DNA of 64,000 nt from Xestospongia bergquistia (GCA_963965975.1 OZ014416.1:8219432-8283431); one strand, 5' to 3'. Shown: positions 24,297-40,924, numbered from the stretch's first letter. A program made the numbers and translations. The notes: generated from the letters alone by a model not told the origin.

Positions 24297-24856
24297 AAGG
24301 CTGTCAAAACTTCATTGAGACAGTCAAGTTCCCTAATGACACTATCCATTCAAAATATCTATATCCTAATTATCAGTGGTTGCTATTAAAGTTTCAAACG
24401 AATATTGAACTTCATGTTTAAATGTTATTGAGCTATTGAAACTGTTAAAAAAAATGGAAACAATAACTATTTGCCTTTTATGGAAGTGATACATTGAGGT
24501 CATAATTATCATTAATCAAAAGAAATAGAAAAACTTTTTAGTTTTTATCAAATATATTATTATATATTTCAATCTGAATTGTTGACATTTTGGGAATTGA
24601 TTCTGTTCATTTATGAAAGTATTTTTTAAAGTATCATAAAGAATGACTTGACCAGTCTATGAATACAATTAACCCCAGTTTACATATGAGTTACCATGGC
24701 AACTGTTATAATAACATTTCTATAAAGTGAATAGATAAAATACCTCACTGAGGTAAATTAAAATAAAAATATAATTAAAAATAATAAATCATAATTTTTT
24801 TAAATAGTTTGGTGATTGATGGGTATATTTCATTTAATTAAAAAGGTTTAAAATTT

Positions 24857-27358
24857 CTAAGAAGATTGAACACGTTCAATTTGAAACCACGAATAATAGT
24901 CTTGATTATTTAGTCCAGGATCGTTGACCACGCCCACCTCAAAACGGTTATTCCCTTGTTTTGGTACTGCCCAAATGTTATCAGTGTGTACTCCACCCAC
25001 ATGAATTTGGATAAACGAGGAACTGTTGCCGATGGATGTGTCATAAAATTGAGTAACAACTCCTTGTGGGGGCATATCCTATAAAGGAAGTTATCTTATG
25101 AATATTGTTATAAAGATATTGTATACACCTCTTAGTGTGAGGCAGTGCCTCTCACTTGTCTACATCTCAATTACCCTACTTTAATATTACCTATTAAGGT
25201 ATTGACTACAAGACTAACATCCATTATTAAATACAGAGCATACAAGTACAGAAACTACTTTGATATGCTTTTGTTATGCTCTCTTGGAACAGCCATTTAG
25301 ATAGCTAAGTGTCTAAAGATTATTTTAGAACAAACTACACTCTAACTACATTGAGAGTAACTAACTACTCTCACTGATACTTGTAGGCAAAATAAATTAA
25401 GATGTAGGCAAAATGAGAACAAATCACTAATGCAATGCAATGCAACAAAGTTTCAATCTAGTCTTTTCTTTTTTTTTTCAAGCTAAAGAAACACACTTAT
25501 CACTTATTATTATAATCTAGTCTTTTCAGCACAAGACAAACCTCAACAAGAACTTGTATAGTTCCAGTATGATGTAATATCTCTTTGTTATAGCAATGTG
25601 ACATTGTTTTTTGCTTACATGTCACTATCTAGATGAAGTGACAAGTTGTTATGGCCATTTATGATCTCACATAAAATTATAACAGACAATAAATACTTAT
25701 CTTATGAATGTTGTTATTATAATTATATTTAATTATATTATAGTATACGTGATCCTATCATGTGGAACCACACACAAAATTGTTTTTTGTTTTATTGTAT
25801 TGTCATTATTTACCACACATAAAACAATTATACACATTAAGTAATGAATACTATTAAATATTTATGGAATGATGAAATACATCATAACATGTTTATGGTG
25901 TGAGTAATCCTATCATGTGGAAAATGACCAAATTTTTGTCATGTTTTATTGTATTCTATTATACACTAATAGTTTAATCATGTATTAGAGAAGTGACTCT
26001 GTAAACACTGAGCTGGCATTAGGGTGTTATAAGATAGAGTTCATTGTTCTTATTGGAACTGTTTTATTACCAGTAATATTTGCAAACTTATGCTAATTTG
26101 GCAACAGTAACAATGTTAACTGCAGTGCTCAGCAATAGTTTAAATTCGTAATAGACACATTGAGACCTTAGAAGCAGATACAGGTGTCCTCAATGTGAGA
26201 ACTTAGAAACTAATAGGGCTTTCCTCAATGTGAGAACTTAGAAACTGTTAGGACTTTCCTCGATGTACACTGATGTTGAAAATAATATAAGTATTAAAAT
26301 ATCAGATTTAACAAGTCTCGTTAAAGGAATTCCACCAGCACTAAAAAAGTAATACTAAAAATGTATGGCATTTACTATCATGTCCAGAGAACTTTTTCAT
26401 AAAAAGATTGTAGCAGTATTATCAAATGTTACTATTTTAATCCTTAAATACCTCTGGTACAATTCCTTTAAAATACCCTTTATAAGAGGCTCCTAATTTT
26501 AAGTATGAACTATATCATCTCATATAGTAACTTACTTTTGGAATTGTTGTTATAGTTTCTGTAGCTGTTTTAACAGCTATTCGTTCATTAGGACGTGATT
26601 CTATATCAATCCTAAATGGACTAGTACTGGTCTCTTTATGGAATGTTCTCTCTATCTGAAAAATAGAACACTTCCAGTTAGGATTTATTCCACCAATGTT
26701 CAGCGAGTCCCTATCCATATGGAGCAAGGATAATTCATGATCCATCCAGACATATATATTTGCCTTGTATATCTCCTGTAAAAATAAATTGATATCATAT
26801 ACAGTTATATACACATAGCTATGTATAAGACTACATATTATATCAGTACATATAGTGAAGGAATGTACTTAGTAGCATACAGATTAATAAGTATGTACTT
26901 ACTGTCTTCAAAGGTACACTCTGACTTGAACCCATTAGAGGAACTATTTCTTATATCTTTGTTAAAGATCTTATCACTATTTGTTAATAGTATAAAAGTA
27001 TTATCTATCTATCAATCACCATGCTACTGAACTATATACACAAGCCTCGCTGACAGCTGGAGCTTACCCAATGGGAAAATCCCTTGGAATTCCCCTTGCA
27101 ATGAATTTTTGAAACCCTTATTTGGTCAAAAGCATGAACTACCTTACTATTAATTTTGTTATAATTATTGCGGTATATCTTCTATTTCTAAACATTATTT
27201 CCATACATTAACTCTTTATAAATATCCAAGTTAGTCGTAATTCACAATATAACTCACTCACTATTCAATCTTTTCTTCTTAGGGGCCATGTTTTCTTTGA
27301 TGGATATCCATATGATAAATAGTTGCATAGCAACTATTACCATGGTGACAATCACCAT
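24857..27358 (-). CDS. unrecognised family, copy 1, with possible N-terminal membrane anchor
   Basis: Secure exons are 26775-26536 and 25078-24857 (stop TAG), joined in phase to 153 residues and homologous throughout to the copy 2 gene next door. Conserved features: SIFQIERT..KE.STSPF, FYDTSIGNSSSF, IHVGGV, IWAVPK and the C-terminal YSWFQIERV. Two candidate 5' exons lie upstream. One is 27358-27258, starting with a very hydrophobic 19-residue segment (MVIVTMVIVAMQLFIIWIS) then a basic KKKR, which reads as a signal anchor. The other is 26976-26903. These two join in frame, but the second does not reach exon 26775 in phase, so an exon is missing or the model is wrong. The anchor sequence comes from an X-box-like GTCACCATGGTAAT string, so caution is due. 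The 1.45-kb intron (25079-26535) shows diffuse AT-rich duplications and no gene. Function unknown; not a family I can name. Confidence 0.5.
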
Positions 27359-27646
27359 AGCAACATACCATAACAATTACACCACCATATTGAAGAGAGT
27401 GTGTGTACTAGCAAGTATAACTAGTTAACTACATCTAGATTTGTCACTCAACAATATGTCATCGAGTTATAATTATATTAATAATTGCAAACACAGCTAC
27501 TGAGTACTGAGTACTGACCATCTTTATTAAATTTTACTAAACCATTGATATATTAGAAAAAAGCAACTTTACAAGAATAAGTTAGCAATATCAACTATGT
27601 CTCTACTAGCATTAACTTAAAGAGTTCAAAAGTGCATTAGTTCTAT

Positions 27647-29671
27647 TTATTTCAAGGACAAAGTATCGAGACTTGTATCACTGGGTATAGATCCGGTACT
27701 GATACCAGAATCACTAGTATTAGTACTTAAGTGAGGTGCATCTCCATTTTTCTGTGGAAGAGGCTCTGACTCAACTATTGGTATGATAGTGGGCGGAGTT
27801 ATAGAGTCAGCAGAGATCTGTGATTCAGTATCCAGTTTAGAATGAGGAGTTTCTGGACTGAGTGTGGCCTCATGGAAATCAATGTCGTCAATTTCGCCAC
27901 TAGTATTTGAAGGAGTGGGTTCATATCTAAATGCCAAGTATTTCCGATGAAGATCGCTTTCTGCGTGTTTGTCAAGACCAGTTGCATCTTCACGAGCAAG
28001 TCCTACTTCATCAGAACTACAAGTTGGTTTTAAGTAGTAATTGAACTGCTTCCGATTTTCTTTAACAGAAAAGAAGATTGTAATGTTTGGGCTTTCATCT
28101 TTGACTACTTGAGTTTGAAAAATCGAGATTAAGCTGACTACATTTTTACCGCGAGCTTTAATGTCACCCTAAATGTAAACAAAATGGTATTTTAAATATG
28201 ACTGGTATGTCTCTCTCCCTTCCTCCCTCATACCTCACTAAGTGATAATAGGATAGGTTTCTCTCCAGGAGAAAGACAAATATATTTACCATCAAGATTA
28301 TGAAGCTTTCCAGTTTCTCCATCTTTTCTCAAACACTTGATAAATTTTGCTATAAACAAAACAAGTATATCATTTTACTTATAGTATGAATGTTTAACGA
28401 TACCTTGATTAGGAATACCATGATACAGAACTTTTATAACAACTCCTCCATCATCTGTTGCCTCCATGATCTTTTCCATGTGATAGAATTCCTAGAAGAA
28501 AGCTCATTTTAATGATAATCCATCATATCATCAATCTATTTGTCCATGCACCCATTCACCATCTATTTATTCACACATTTATCCAATAGATATTAACTTA
28601 CTACTGCCGATTCACTTTTTGTCTCTATTAATCTCATTTCTTTTGGTTTTTTAATCACCGTAGATCTAGGTATAGCTGGTATCTTAAGCTTAGATCCATG
28701 TCCTCCATCTTTTTCTATATCATCATCATCAATCCTGTTATAATTAAAAATGAAAATAATAGTACCCATATATGGCTTGGGTCAAAGATAAAGATTATAT
28801 CATATTTCCGTTGTACTATTGGGACTGATACTAATCACATAATTATAATTATAACAATATATAATTACATTTTAATAATAGCTCTGAATTAGTAAGGCTG
28901 TGTGTAATTTGATTTATAGTACATTATATCAAAGCCACATGCAACAACAAAGAAAATAAATGTTTCTAATAATTGCTTACTATCTCAAAGAACATATATT
29001 AACATCTGCTATTCATCATAATCTATTTGTAGACAAATATACCATCTATATTACAGACATGATATAACATGATTAAAGATGTACAGAAACTGATTGTTAT
29101 AATAGAGTTTCTGAGATACCGTTATTGGATAGACAACATTACATCATATTATGTTAAAAAGGGGGCATATTTTGGTATTAATACTATTCATAATGGTTAA
29201 AGTTGACATTACTATATACTATATTGTAATGGGGAATATCGCTAACATTATTCATATAGAATGCAGCCATATGCAAAAGGATTGTGTACACAGGGTGAGA
29301 CAGATTAAAGCTACAAGACAGGAACTGAGATACGGTTCTCTTGATAAGATATTATGTATCCATTACTTGATAATGAACGCGTGCATGGGAATCAAATTTA
29401 AGAATACTGGAATAACGCTGTGAATTGTAATGATAAAAAATCTATGTAGCCTTAATTTTAATATGACAAAACTAGTACGATACTCGCAGAAATAGCCACG
29501 AGTAAATTACACAAAATATTGCACTAACTTTTCGATAATGAGTCCGCAAAAGACCTCCTCGGGTTCCTCATGACAGTCGTTTAGTACCTCCATAGCTTGC
29601 GCCTTCTGTATATCCAATGTTCTCTTAAAGTGTTCTACCGTCAATACGCAGTCTTCAGCCTCGTTGTCCAT
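27647..29671 (-). CDS. hypothetical protein, five exons, acidic Ser/Thr-rich tail
   Basis: Exons 29671-29529, 28734-28602, 28491-28404, 28349-28234 and 28168-27647 join in frame to 333 residues; two of the introns are short (54 and 65 nt). I do not recognise it. The first exon is acidic and helical in character (VEHFKRTLDIQKAQAMEVL). The middle is a compact beta-rich domain (VVIKVLYHGIPNQ, KFIKCLRKDGETGKLHNL, GKYICLSPGEKPILL) followed by NVVSLISIFQTQVVKD and ITIFFSVKENRKQFNYYL. The last about 110 residues are disordered, acidic and Ser/Thr/Pro-rich, ending SDSGISTGSIPSDTSLDTLS, which is phosphorylation-prone and resembles a DSG-type degron without matching it exactly. No signal peptide or membrane segment. 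An intracellular adaptor or regulatory protein is the most I would infer. It starts 114 bp from the thioesterase gene on the other strand. Confidence 0.7.
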
Positions 29672-29785
29672 ATAATTATTATTAAAATAATAAATATTAA
29701 GAATAGTGTCGCTTTTCCCCTTTTTTATAATACGAATCGATTCGGCAAAAAAACGTAAAATGACGCGCGTAATTAGCTAAGTAAA
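29672..29785. promoter_or_regulatory. bidirectional promoter, hypothetical gene / acyl-protein thioesterase
   Basis: 114 bp between divergent start codons. The right part (29745-29775) contains GACGCGCG, unusual CpG density for this AT-rich region. No TATA box at a fixed distance from either start. Confidence 0.6.
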
Positions 29786-31469
29786 ATGGCGTCTGGGTCT
29801 GGGGGATTGACTTCGACATTGTTTCAACGAACTTGTGTAACTGTGGAAGCGACCACAAAGCAATCAGCTGTCGTAAGTGAGCATACACATACACTGCACG
29901 TGTAGAACTAAAAACACATTAATACTATTAACAAGTAATAACAAGTAAGTTGGTTTGTTATTATAACATCATATAGAAAATGAAAACTTAATTGTTTGTT
30001 TTGTCTGTCTTAGATCCTTTTTCTTCATGGTCTAGGAGACACAGGGTAAGTTTAGTCGTGTCCTATGGATATAACCGATATTGAGGCTACATGATCTCTG
30101 TACCTTGACCCTAAACCATAATGTAGTAACATAGCATTGTGTCACTATTTTTAGTAGAAGTGTACTTACATTGAAAAGGACCAGTCTGCATGCTATCTAC
30201 CAGTTTGCTGACATTTTTGGGCATTATGAACTTGTGTATATTTCAATACATTAAAATAATCACTATACTGATATAATAACATATAATAAGTCATAATGGA
30301 TAGCTCATTTGTATAATAGACATAATTATACATGTTTGATAATGGAATTTAAATAACTACTTATAACTATACCTACTATGAGTATCTATTAATCCCTAGA
30401 CATGGATGGTCTCAACTCATAGGTAATATTCGTCCATCTCATGCTAAGGTCATTTGTCCAACAGCGTAAGTAGTACTATTATTATATAAGGTAATAATAT
30501 CATATACTTGTCTTTATAGACCTGTAATGCCTGTCACTCTAAATGGAGGCATGAGAATGCCAAGCTGGTAACTAGTAAATTATATCCTATTATATGATAG
30601 ATATCTACTTGTATCATTACCACAGTGACCTAAGATTGCTACCATTAGTAAGCTCTAGACTAGTGAACATCAGTACTTACCACAGTGACCTAGGATAGCT
30701 ACCATTAGTAAGCTCTAGACTAGTAAACATCAGTACTTACCACAGTGACCTAGGATAGCTACCATTAGTAAGCTCTAGACTAGTAAACATCAGTACTTAT
30801 CACAGTGACATAGGATAGCTACCATTAGTAAGCTCTAGACTAGTAAACATCAGTATTTATCACAGTGACCTAGGATAGCTACCATTAGTAAGCTCTAGAC
30901 TAGTAAACATCAGTACTTACCACAGTGACCTAGGATAGCTACCATTAGTAAGCTCTAGACTAGTAAACATCAGTACTTACCACAGTGATCTAGGATAGCT
31001 ACCATTAGTAAGCTCTAGACTAGTTAACATCAGTACTTACCACAGTGACCTAGGATAGCTACCATTAGCTCTAGACTTTTTTTTATAGTAAACATCAGTA
31101 CTTATCATAGTGAAACTGATATATTTGTTCCCTACTGATTAATGAAGTGATGTATATATATACTTTTCATTCATCTTAACTGATTTCTTCTATGATAAGA
31201 TAACAGTATATGTTTCACTATGTTACTTAAATATTTACAAATTAACTGTTAGTTTACAATGTGTCATAGCAATAACTTAAAACATTGAAACTGTAATTTA
31301 TTAGACAGTAAATTATTGGATTTTAATTGTATTTGTTTTTAGGTTTGATATTTATAATTTAGCACGAGAAGGTAAACAAGATGAGGAGGGAATTAAGAAT
31401 GCTACTAAGAATGGTAAATGAATGAATAGTCAGATATATGGATGGATTGGTGGAGAAATGAATATATTG

Positions 31470-31556
<87 letters not shown>

Positions 31557-31872
31557 AGTTCACTCTGCACTTGAAGAACTAGAACAGTGTGGTACACCAG
31601 CTAATAGGATCTTACTAGGTCAATATTATGTTTATATTTTAGTAACTGGTCATCTTTTTATCTTTTACCAACTGATCATTACCCCAACTTCTCCATTTTC
31701 AGGTGGGTTTTCACAAGGAGGTTCCTTGGCCATTATTTCTGCTTTAACTTACCCTCGTCAGCTAGCTGGACTTCTCTGTTTAAGTTGTTGGGTTCCTGTC
31801 CATGAAAAAACAATGAAAGTGAATATAACAATTAATATATGTATACTTTGATTCCATCATACTCTCTCTCTT

Positions 31873-31904
<32 letters not shown>

Positions 31905-33687
31905 GTATGTATGTATGTATGTGTATATATATCTTCTCATTAGGAGGTTTTAGACAGTAATAAAGAGATACCAATGTTACATTGTCATGGTAAGTTTGCA
32001 GTTATATCTATTATTGTCAATGTTATATTATACTAACATATATGTGGTATGTGTATTTATTAATGAGGCAATTATCAGTATAAAAACATTTATAATACAT
32101 GATACAACATGTATTTCTATGGATACAATGTAATGCACTGATAACTCCCATATACAAATCTTAGATGACATCACCAACTAGATGTTACTACTAATCTAAT
32201 GTACAAATAAACTCATTAATGTGGTATACTCCTTACTCATCATGGAATACCTTTTAACTTAATATGAAAACAAACTCTTCTTCATTACCTTAATAGCTAA
32301 TTTCTAAGTAATTTTGTGTTCTGATTGTACTATTAAGGTAATATACCATTAAACTTAGTGGATTGTTATATTTTTAGAACATGCATTACATCATACAGAT
32401 GTAGTCTATTAATAATTTAAACAGTGATAAGTATTAACATGCTGAACTAAGCACATGAATTAAATTACACCAAAACTAGATTAACCAAATGCTGATCCAT
32501 GCACCTATATATGAGTTGTCGGTAAGGTATTTCCTCTTCCTGTGCTAGCTAGCAGATACCTTAAAAATGATCTAATAATGCTTATGTCTGCATGTGCTGA
32601 CAATGTTGTGTACTGACTGAAGTATCTTTGAAGTCAACATGTTATGTAAAGAGTAATAGACATTTCATAAAGTTGCTCAAATGAACCATTGTTATTTTTT
32701 ACTTTACACACTTGTAAAGAAAGTTATGTTTATTAACTTGAAAGTGAAACTTGTTTTTCTACATTAAATAAAAATAACTGAAAGATAGTATTATCAGTTC
32801 ATATTAAATGAACTGATAATATTATAATAACTTATTATGGAACATACCCAATACACCACCATGTTGGAGGACAATCTGAGGGTGTGACAAACAAAATGGA
32901 TGCTTTCATCTTGATCTCTCTGATAGTTAATAATTTTAATTTAGTATTTCTACAACCTTTTTACACTTGTACATGATGTGTGTGGGTTACAGTAATAAGT
33001 GTGGCTACTGAACAGATTATATGTACATGTATAACCTACATCAGAACCCATTGCTTCATGTAATAGTGACATGGTACATGTACATGTACTAGCAATATGA
33101 TATATGTACATGTATGACCTACATCAGAACCCATTGCTTTGTACTAGTGACATGGTACATGTACATGTACTAGCAATATGATATATGTACATGTATGACC
33201 TACATCAGAACACATTGCTAGTGACATGGTACATATATGACCTACAGTTATTACTTAATAGTTCTCTTCTTTGTCTTTCATGAAGCTATGAGCACCTGAT
33301 ACACACATTGTACTTAGTTGGTTTTTTTTTGATCGGTAATGTTTTCTATTAATAAACATTATAATAATTCCATAATATTAACAGTGTTGTGTTTTGATGT
33401 AATTTATCTTTAAACATTTCTCTTATTTATAAGGTGATGCTGATCAAGTTGTTTCATATTCTCATGGACAAATGACTGCTGAGTTTCTTAAATCTATTAA
33501 CCCTAAAAATCATCAGTTTAAAACATATGCTCGATTAGGACATAGTGCAGGGGATCAGGTTAGAAAGAAAAAAAAGAAAGAAAGAAAGGAGAGTTAGTGT
33601 TATGTGTCTCAATTATTTTTATAGGAATTGAATGATGTACAAGAGTGGATAGCAAAACTTCTCCCACCTCAAGGTGGAGCAATGTGA
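29786..33687 (+). CDS. LYPLA: acyl-protein thioesterase (lysophospholipase-like)
   Basis: Alpha/beta hydrolase that removes palmitate from S-acylated cytosolic proteins and can hydrolyse lysophospholipids. Ten exons: 29786-29872, 30014-30045, 30400-30465, 30520-30567, 31343-31413, 31559-31618, 31703-31818, 31944-31989, 33434-33558 and 33625-33687. All are in phase, giving 208 residues (vertebrate LYPLA1/2 about 230). The fold's landmarks are present: ILFLHGLGDTGHGW (oxyanion region), [22 protein letters not shown], the nucleophile elbow GGFSQGG with catalytic Ser, LSCWVP, HGDADQVV with the acidic residue and RLGHSAG with the His. I cannot say LYPLA1 versus LYPLA2. Exon 6 ends in an unusual donor, GTCAAT. 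Intron 4 carries a 60-bp satellite array; intron 5 a 78-nt (CT)n run abutting its acceptor; intron 8 (1.4 kb) an 80-bp minisatellite. Confidence 0.93.
30621..31112 (+). repeat. 60-bp satellite, array 6 (8 units)
   Basis: Eight forward-orientation units in thioesterase intron 4 (30568-31342); the last is interrupted by a T-rich insertion around 31079-31088. The orientation is such that GTAAGC...CTTACCACAG, not GTAAGT...CCTAG, is in the sense of the gene. Confidence 0.95.
31478..31556. repeat. (CT)n microsatellite used as polypyrimidine tract
   Basis: Perfect CT run of nearly 80 nt ending two nucleotides before the TTCTAG acceptor of thioesterase exon 6, so the microsatellite itself is the polypyrimidine tract. 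Confidence 0.95.
31870..31930. repeat. (ACAT)n/(ATGT)n palindromic microsatellite
   Basis: ACAT repeats run into TATATA and then ATGT repeats, forming a perfect inverted repeat just upstream of the exon 8 acceptor of the thioesterase gene. Confidence 0.9.
33010..33245. repeat. about 80-bp minisatellite, 3 copies
   Basis: Three copies of a block containing TGACCTACATCAGAACCCAT, a TGACATGGTACATGTACATG palindromic stretch and GCAATATGATATATGTACA, within thioesterase intron 8. Confidence 0.85.
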
Positions 33688-33824
33688 CAATCACCATAAG
33701 AATAACTTTGAAATAACTATTCTTAACTTCATACAATTATTGTAATGAAAAAAATAACTATTACTATATAAATAGTGTTGCTACAATAATACATCCTTTT
33801 CACTATATTATAGTAACTCTAAAG

Positions 33825-37382
<3,558 letters not shown>

Positions 37383-38192
37383 CGTCAAAAGATTGAAAAG
37401 AAACAAAAGACTTGCTTCACCTTTGTCACGCCCACTGTTAAAGACGCTTAGTGGTGTGACAAGTTATGGGCGTATACTTAACATTGTTGAATTCATTAGC
37501 TACAAGTATTTTAACAATAATCATGTGATAATAAAAATAATATATTATTATTATTTATAATAATTGTATTTATGTAGATTAATTAATCATGCAATGGTTA
37601 ATAATATTTTATTCTGCTTCATTTCTTATTACTTTCTCCAGTACTAGTACCTGCTAATTGTCACCTGAGAATTAGACATAATACAGTATATGATATATGA
37701 TAATGCACATAACATCTTCAAATGTGGCTCACTCAGGCTTGCCCACAATTAATATTAATAATAGTTTTCAGTTGCCACAATGCAGGATCTTTTTACTTGT
37801 ACATTACAGTACAACTAATTAGGGTTGATGTCAATTACTACCAGTAATAAGTGTACACAATCTTCCATCAATACTAACTAGTATATGATGGGTATCCAAC
37901 TTGAAAGTTACGTGACATTGAAGACCTATAGTTATATTATATGTTGTTGCTATAGTAATGTTTTATGGTGATTGTTACCATGGTAATATTTGTTGCTAAA
38001 GCAATTTGCTGCTATAGTGATATCAGTGACATGAATTTTTGTATAGAGATTGCATAGTTTTATGGATCTGGAGATTTCAAATCAAGTCAGCTTGGAACTG
38101 CCAATTACAATTAATATATTGGCAATGTTTCTAGCAAATTAGGAATAGTTACAGCAATAAACTTTAATGTTACATATGGTATAGCTACATAG

Positions 38193-38420
38193 GTGTAGGA
38201 ACAGGGGGGGGGGGGCACAGGGGGCATGTGCCCCCCCCCCAATATTTTTGGTATATTGTGAGATGGTTTCACAATCAACTGATTTAGATTAGCCACTTTT
38301 CAAAAATTTTTGTCATTGTAAATGACAGAAGAAGGTTTTGTTTTTGAAATACTTCATTGTTAAACTAAACAATGTTAAAATGTTACATAGGTGCCCCCAA
38401 TGACAAAATTGTTCCTACAC
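38193..38420. mobile_element. poly-G-containing MITE-like element
   Basis: Inverted ends GTGTAGGAACA (38193-38203) and TGTTCCTACAC (38410-38420). Just inside the left end are a 13-nt G run, GGGGGCATGTGCCCCCCCCC (itself an inverted repeat) and a C run; GTGCCCCCAATGACAAAATT sits inside the right end. No convincing target duplication. The insertion in the KHDRBS intron has a similar G-run/C-run interior (GCATGTGCCCC) but different tips. Confidence 0.4.
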
Positions 38421-38779
38421 TTATGAGCTATATATTGCTATGGTAATTGTTACTGTCATGGTGTTGCTATAGTAATTTTGCTAATTTACATGGTAATGCT
38501 ATTGACTAAGAACTTGTTGTTAATGTTACTAACTTACCAACTAACTCAATCCACTAGCCCATATTAGTACAGTATTTACATTTAATATCATTTTGTTCCC
38601 ACGCAGACTTCATGAGACTTGTATTAGCAGCTACACCCATTACAAAGGGTGAGGCACCTAATTACATTCATGACTCACATAGTACATACTAATTAAGCAC
38701 TAATGGTAAAACTCTTCATAGTAGACTCACGGAATGGTAAAACAGAGAGAACACTACAATTTTAGGATTAGTAGCTTGC

Positions 38780-39130
38780 AGCCATGAATATAAGTGCATT
38801 GTTCTCAACACTCCGGTGAAAGTCTCCTTCCTACATAGCAGCGGACACAGATGGCAGCCATGACAGTTACAGCTTTCTTCTCTAAAGATTCTTCACACCA
38901 GAGTGCTCTTTTACAGCAGTACTTGGCCAGGACTTCCAGAGAGCAGTCCTTCTAGTACAAGAAAGGGTCCAAGTGAAGAGAAGAAGAGAGTAGACCTAGA
39001 ACAGGCTGAAGTGAATTGGCCCTTTCTCGACTCAGCTTATATACTCGTGTGCTTATCATGTGGTGTGATAAGACAGACAATCTGATTCTATGAGAGAATA
39101 ACAAACACATGTACCTTGTAAGAATAATAA
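38780..39130 (+). other. GC-richer island with TATA box, short ORFs and poly-A signal
   Basis: A segment visibly less AT-rich than its flanks. A TATA-like GAATATAAGTG lies at 38787-38797. An ATG follows at 38851 (35-codon frame starting MAAMTVTAFFSKDSSH, stop at 38953), then an overlapping open frame to 39085. AATAATAAAC, a poly-A-signal-like string, is at 39122-39131. It could be a small single-exon transcription unit or a first exon. I recognise no protein family. Confidence 0.25.
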
Positions 39131-40924
39131 ACATTGAAGACATAGCCAATCAAATTTCTTCAAGATGGATTTTGGCGCCTTTGTAGAAATCAATTTACTA
39201 GGCATGGCAGCCTTTTAGTCTATTGTAACTGTAATTTTCAGATTTATATCCTTCTTTAATTTGTATAGCATGAACTTTATAGAGTGTGTTATAATTTTGA
39301 TATAGTATCTGGCTATGTAGTCAAGTCCTATGAACTGAGTATTGTATTATAATACAGTACAGTACAGTTGTTGCTAATGGTCCTAAACTCAATCCTAACC
39401 TTATATTCTTGTTTTAAGCAAGGTCTTAAATCTTTTAAAAGTTTGATCATAACATTGTAACAGTTTAAAATTAAAAAAATGTGGTAAGAGTAACAGTAAT
39501 GACTGAATAATTATCAACAGATGTTGCTATGGTAACATAATGTACATCATAAGTAGTGTATTAAGGTTTCAATTAGTAGTAATGATGACCTCATAGGTCA
39601 TCAAGTAGATGTGGTCAATGTTGCTCATCAAAGGACTGATTAGGAGTAAGCACGTCAAGAGGAGTACTAACCTGAAGCTCCTACTTGAATTCTTAAAGAC
39701 TTGTAAGAAATATTCATAACAAGTAATATTTGACTTGATCAATGTCATTTTAAATAAGACATTTCTCTTAATAAGTTATATAAACATATTAAAGTTACTA
39801 CTAAATGGTATCTAATTGTTGTTCAGTTAAAGTTAGATATCATGGAACTATATAGATGCTAATGCTATTGAGGACCTAAACAAAGATGTCACATTTAATA
39901 TGATAAGCACTTTATAATTATATTGAATTTATATAGTGTTAATTAACTACAAACCATGCATGCATGCATTAAATTAATTACAGTTTATTTAGTGTACAAA
40001 TATTTGCTAAATATTATAATATTGGGTTGCAAACAAGTCATAGAATTTAGAGACAATAGCTACATCAATGTTTATAGTACTACACAGTAATAACCTACTA
40101 GCCCATAGAAAAATATATACTTGTACATATCAAGTTACAATTAAACCTTTCATTTTAGTGACTCTAATTGAAGACAATTAACTTTTGTATATTGGACATC
40201 TGTTCCATATTTGTTTGTTCAATATGTTATGTAGTCTCTGGACTGTTTCCAAAGGTTCACTACAGAAAGGTTTCACACTTGATTTAGTTAAAAGACTGCA
40301 GTAATATTGGTTATGGCTATAGTATGTACATTTAGCTACAATAGAGAGGTAACTTGAAGGAAAGTAGGTAGTTTATCTTAAGATAAAGTAAGAGCGATGA
40401 AAAGGAGATTAATCAAAAGTCAAGATTATTATGACAGCCTTGACAATGCTAGCATAGCAGTTACTCTTTCTTTTCTCCTTCTCGCTTTGTTCAAATTAAC
40501 AATAAACTTTAATTACAGGGGCATATCTGTTATTATCACCACAAACAGTATTCAAATTATAAAAGAAACTTACAGAAATGGCTAAAAGATTGCTGTCAAT
40601 ATAGTTGACTACTTAGAATATACAATTCTTAATATTACTATACTATATTTTGATAAAACATTACATACATTTCCTTGCTAGATATATATCTGACATGTTA
40701 CAGTATTATACTACGTTATAATACCAAGCTGTGAAATGGCTTCTGGTGAAGTCAGTCATTCAACTTGCTACTGTTAGTAAGCTATCTCGGGTGTAGTTGA
40801 GTACTGACATAATCAGTTTCCTTTGACAGTAGCAATATGAACAGCTGTGTAAATAATATGAATAGATTTTTTAATAGTAAATAAACGGGTTTCCGCTTGC
40901 CTTTTGGGTTCCCATGTGAATGGA

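Larger units (their letters stand above)
37383..40920. other. gene-poor stretch between TDH and the XK-related gene
   Basis: The longest stretch of the window without an identified gene. It holds a poly-G/C MITE-like element (38193-38420), an isolated GC-richer island (38780-39130), and several X-box-like palindromes (37974, 39523) with relatives near 37945 and 38440. A short open frame at 40397-40585 has no supporting features. Otherwise AT-rich sequence with nothing I can assign. Confidence 0.5.

Noticed and set aside
24857..26775. Assignment of the paralog pair to an IL-1/FGF-type beta-trefoil
   Set aside because: A weak pattern resemblance (hydrophobic strand, then E-x-x-P-N) is not enough; no decisive motif seen.
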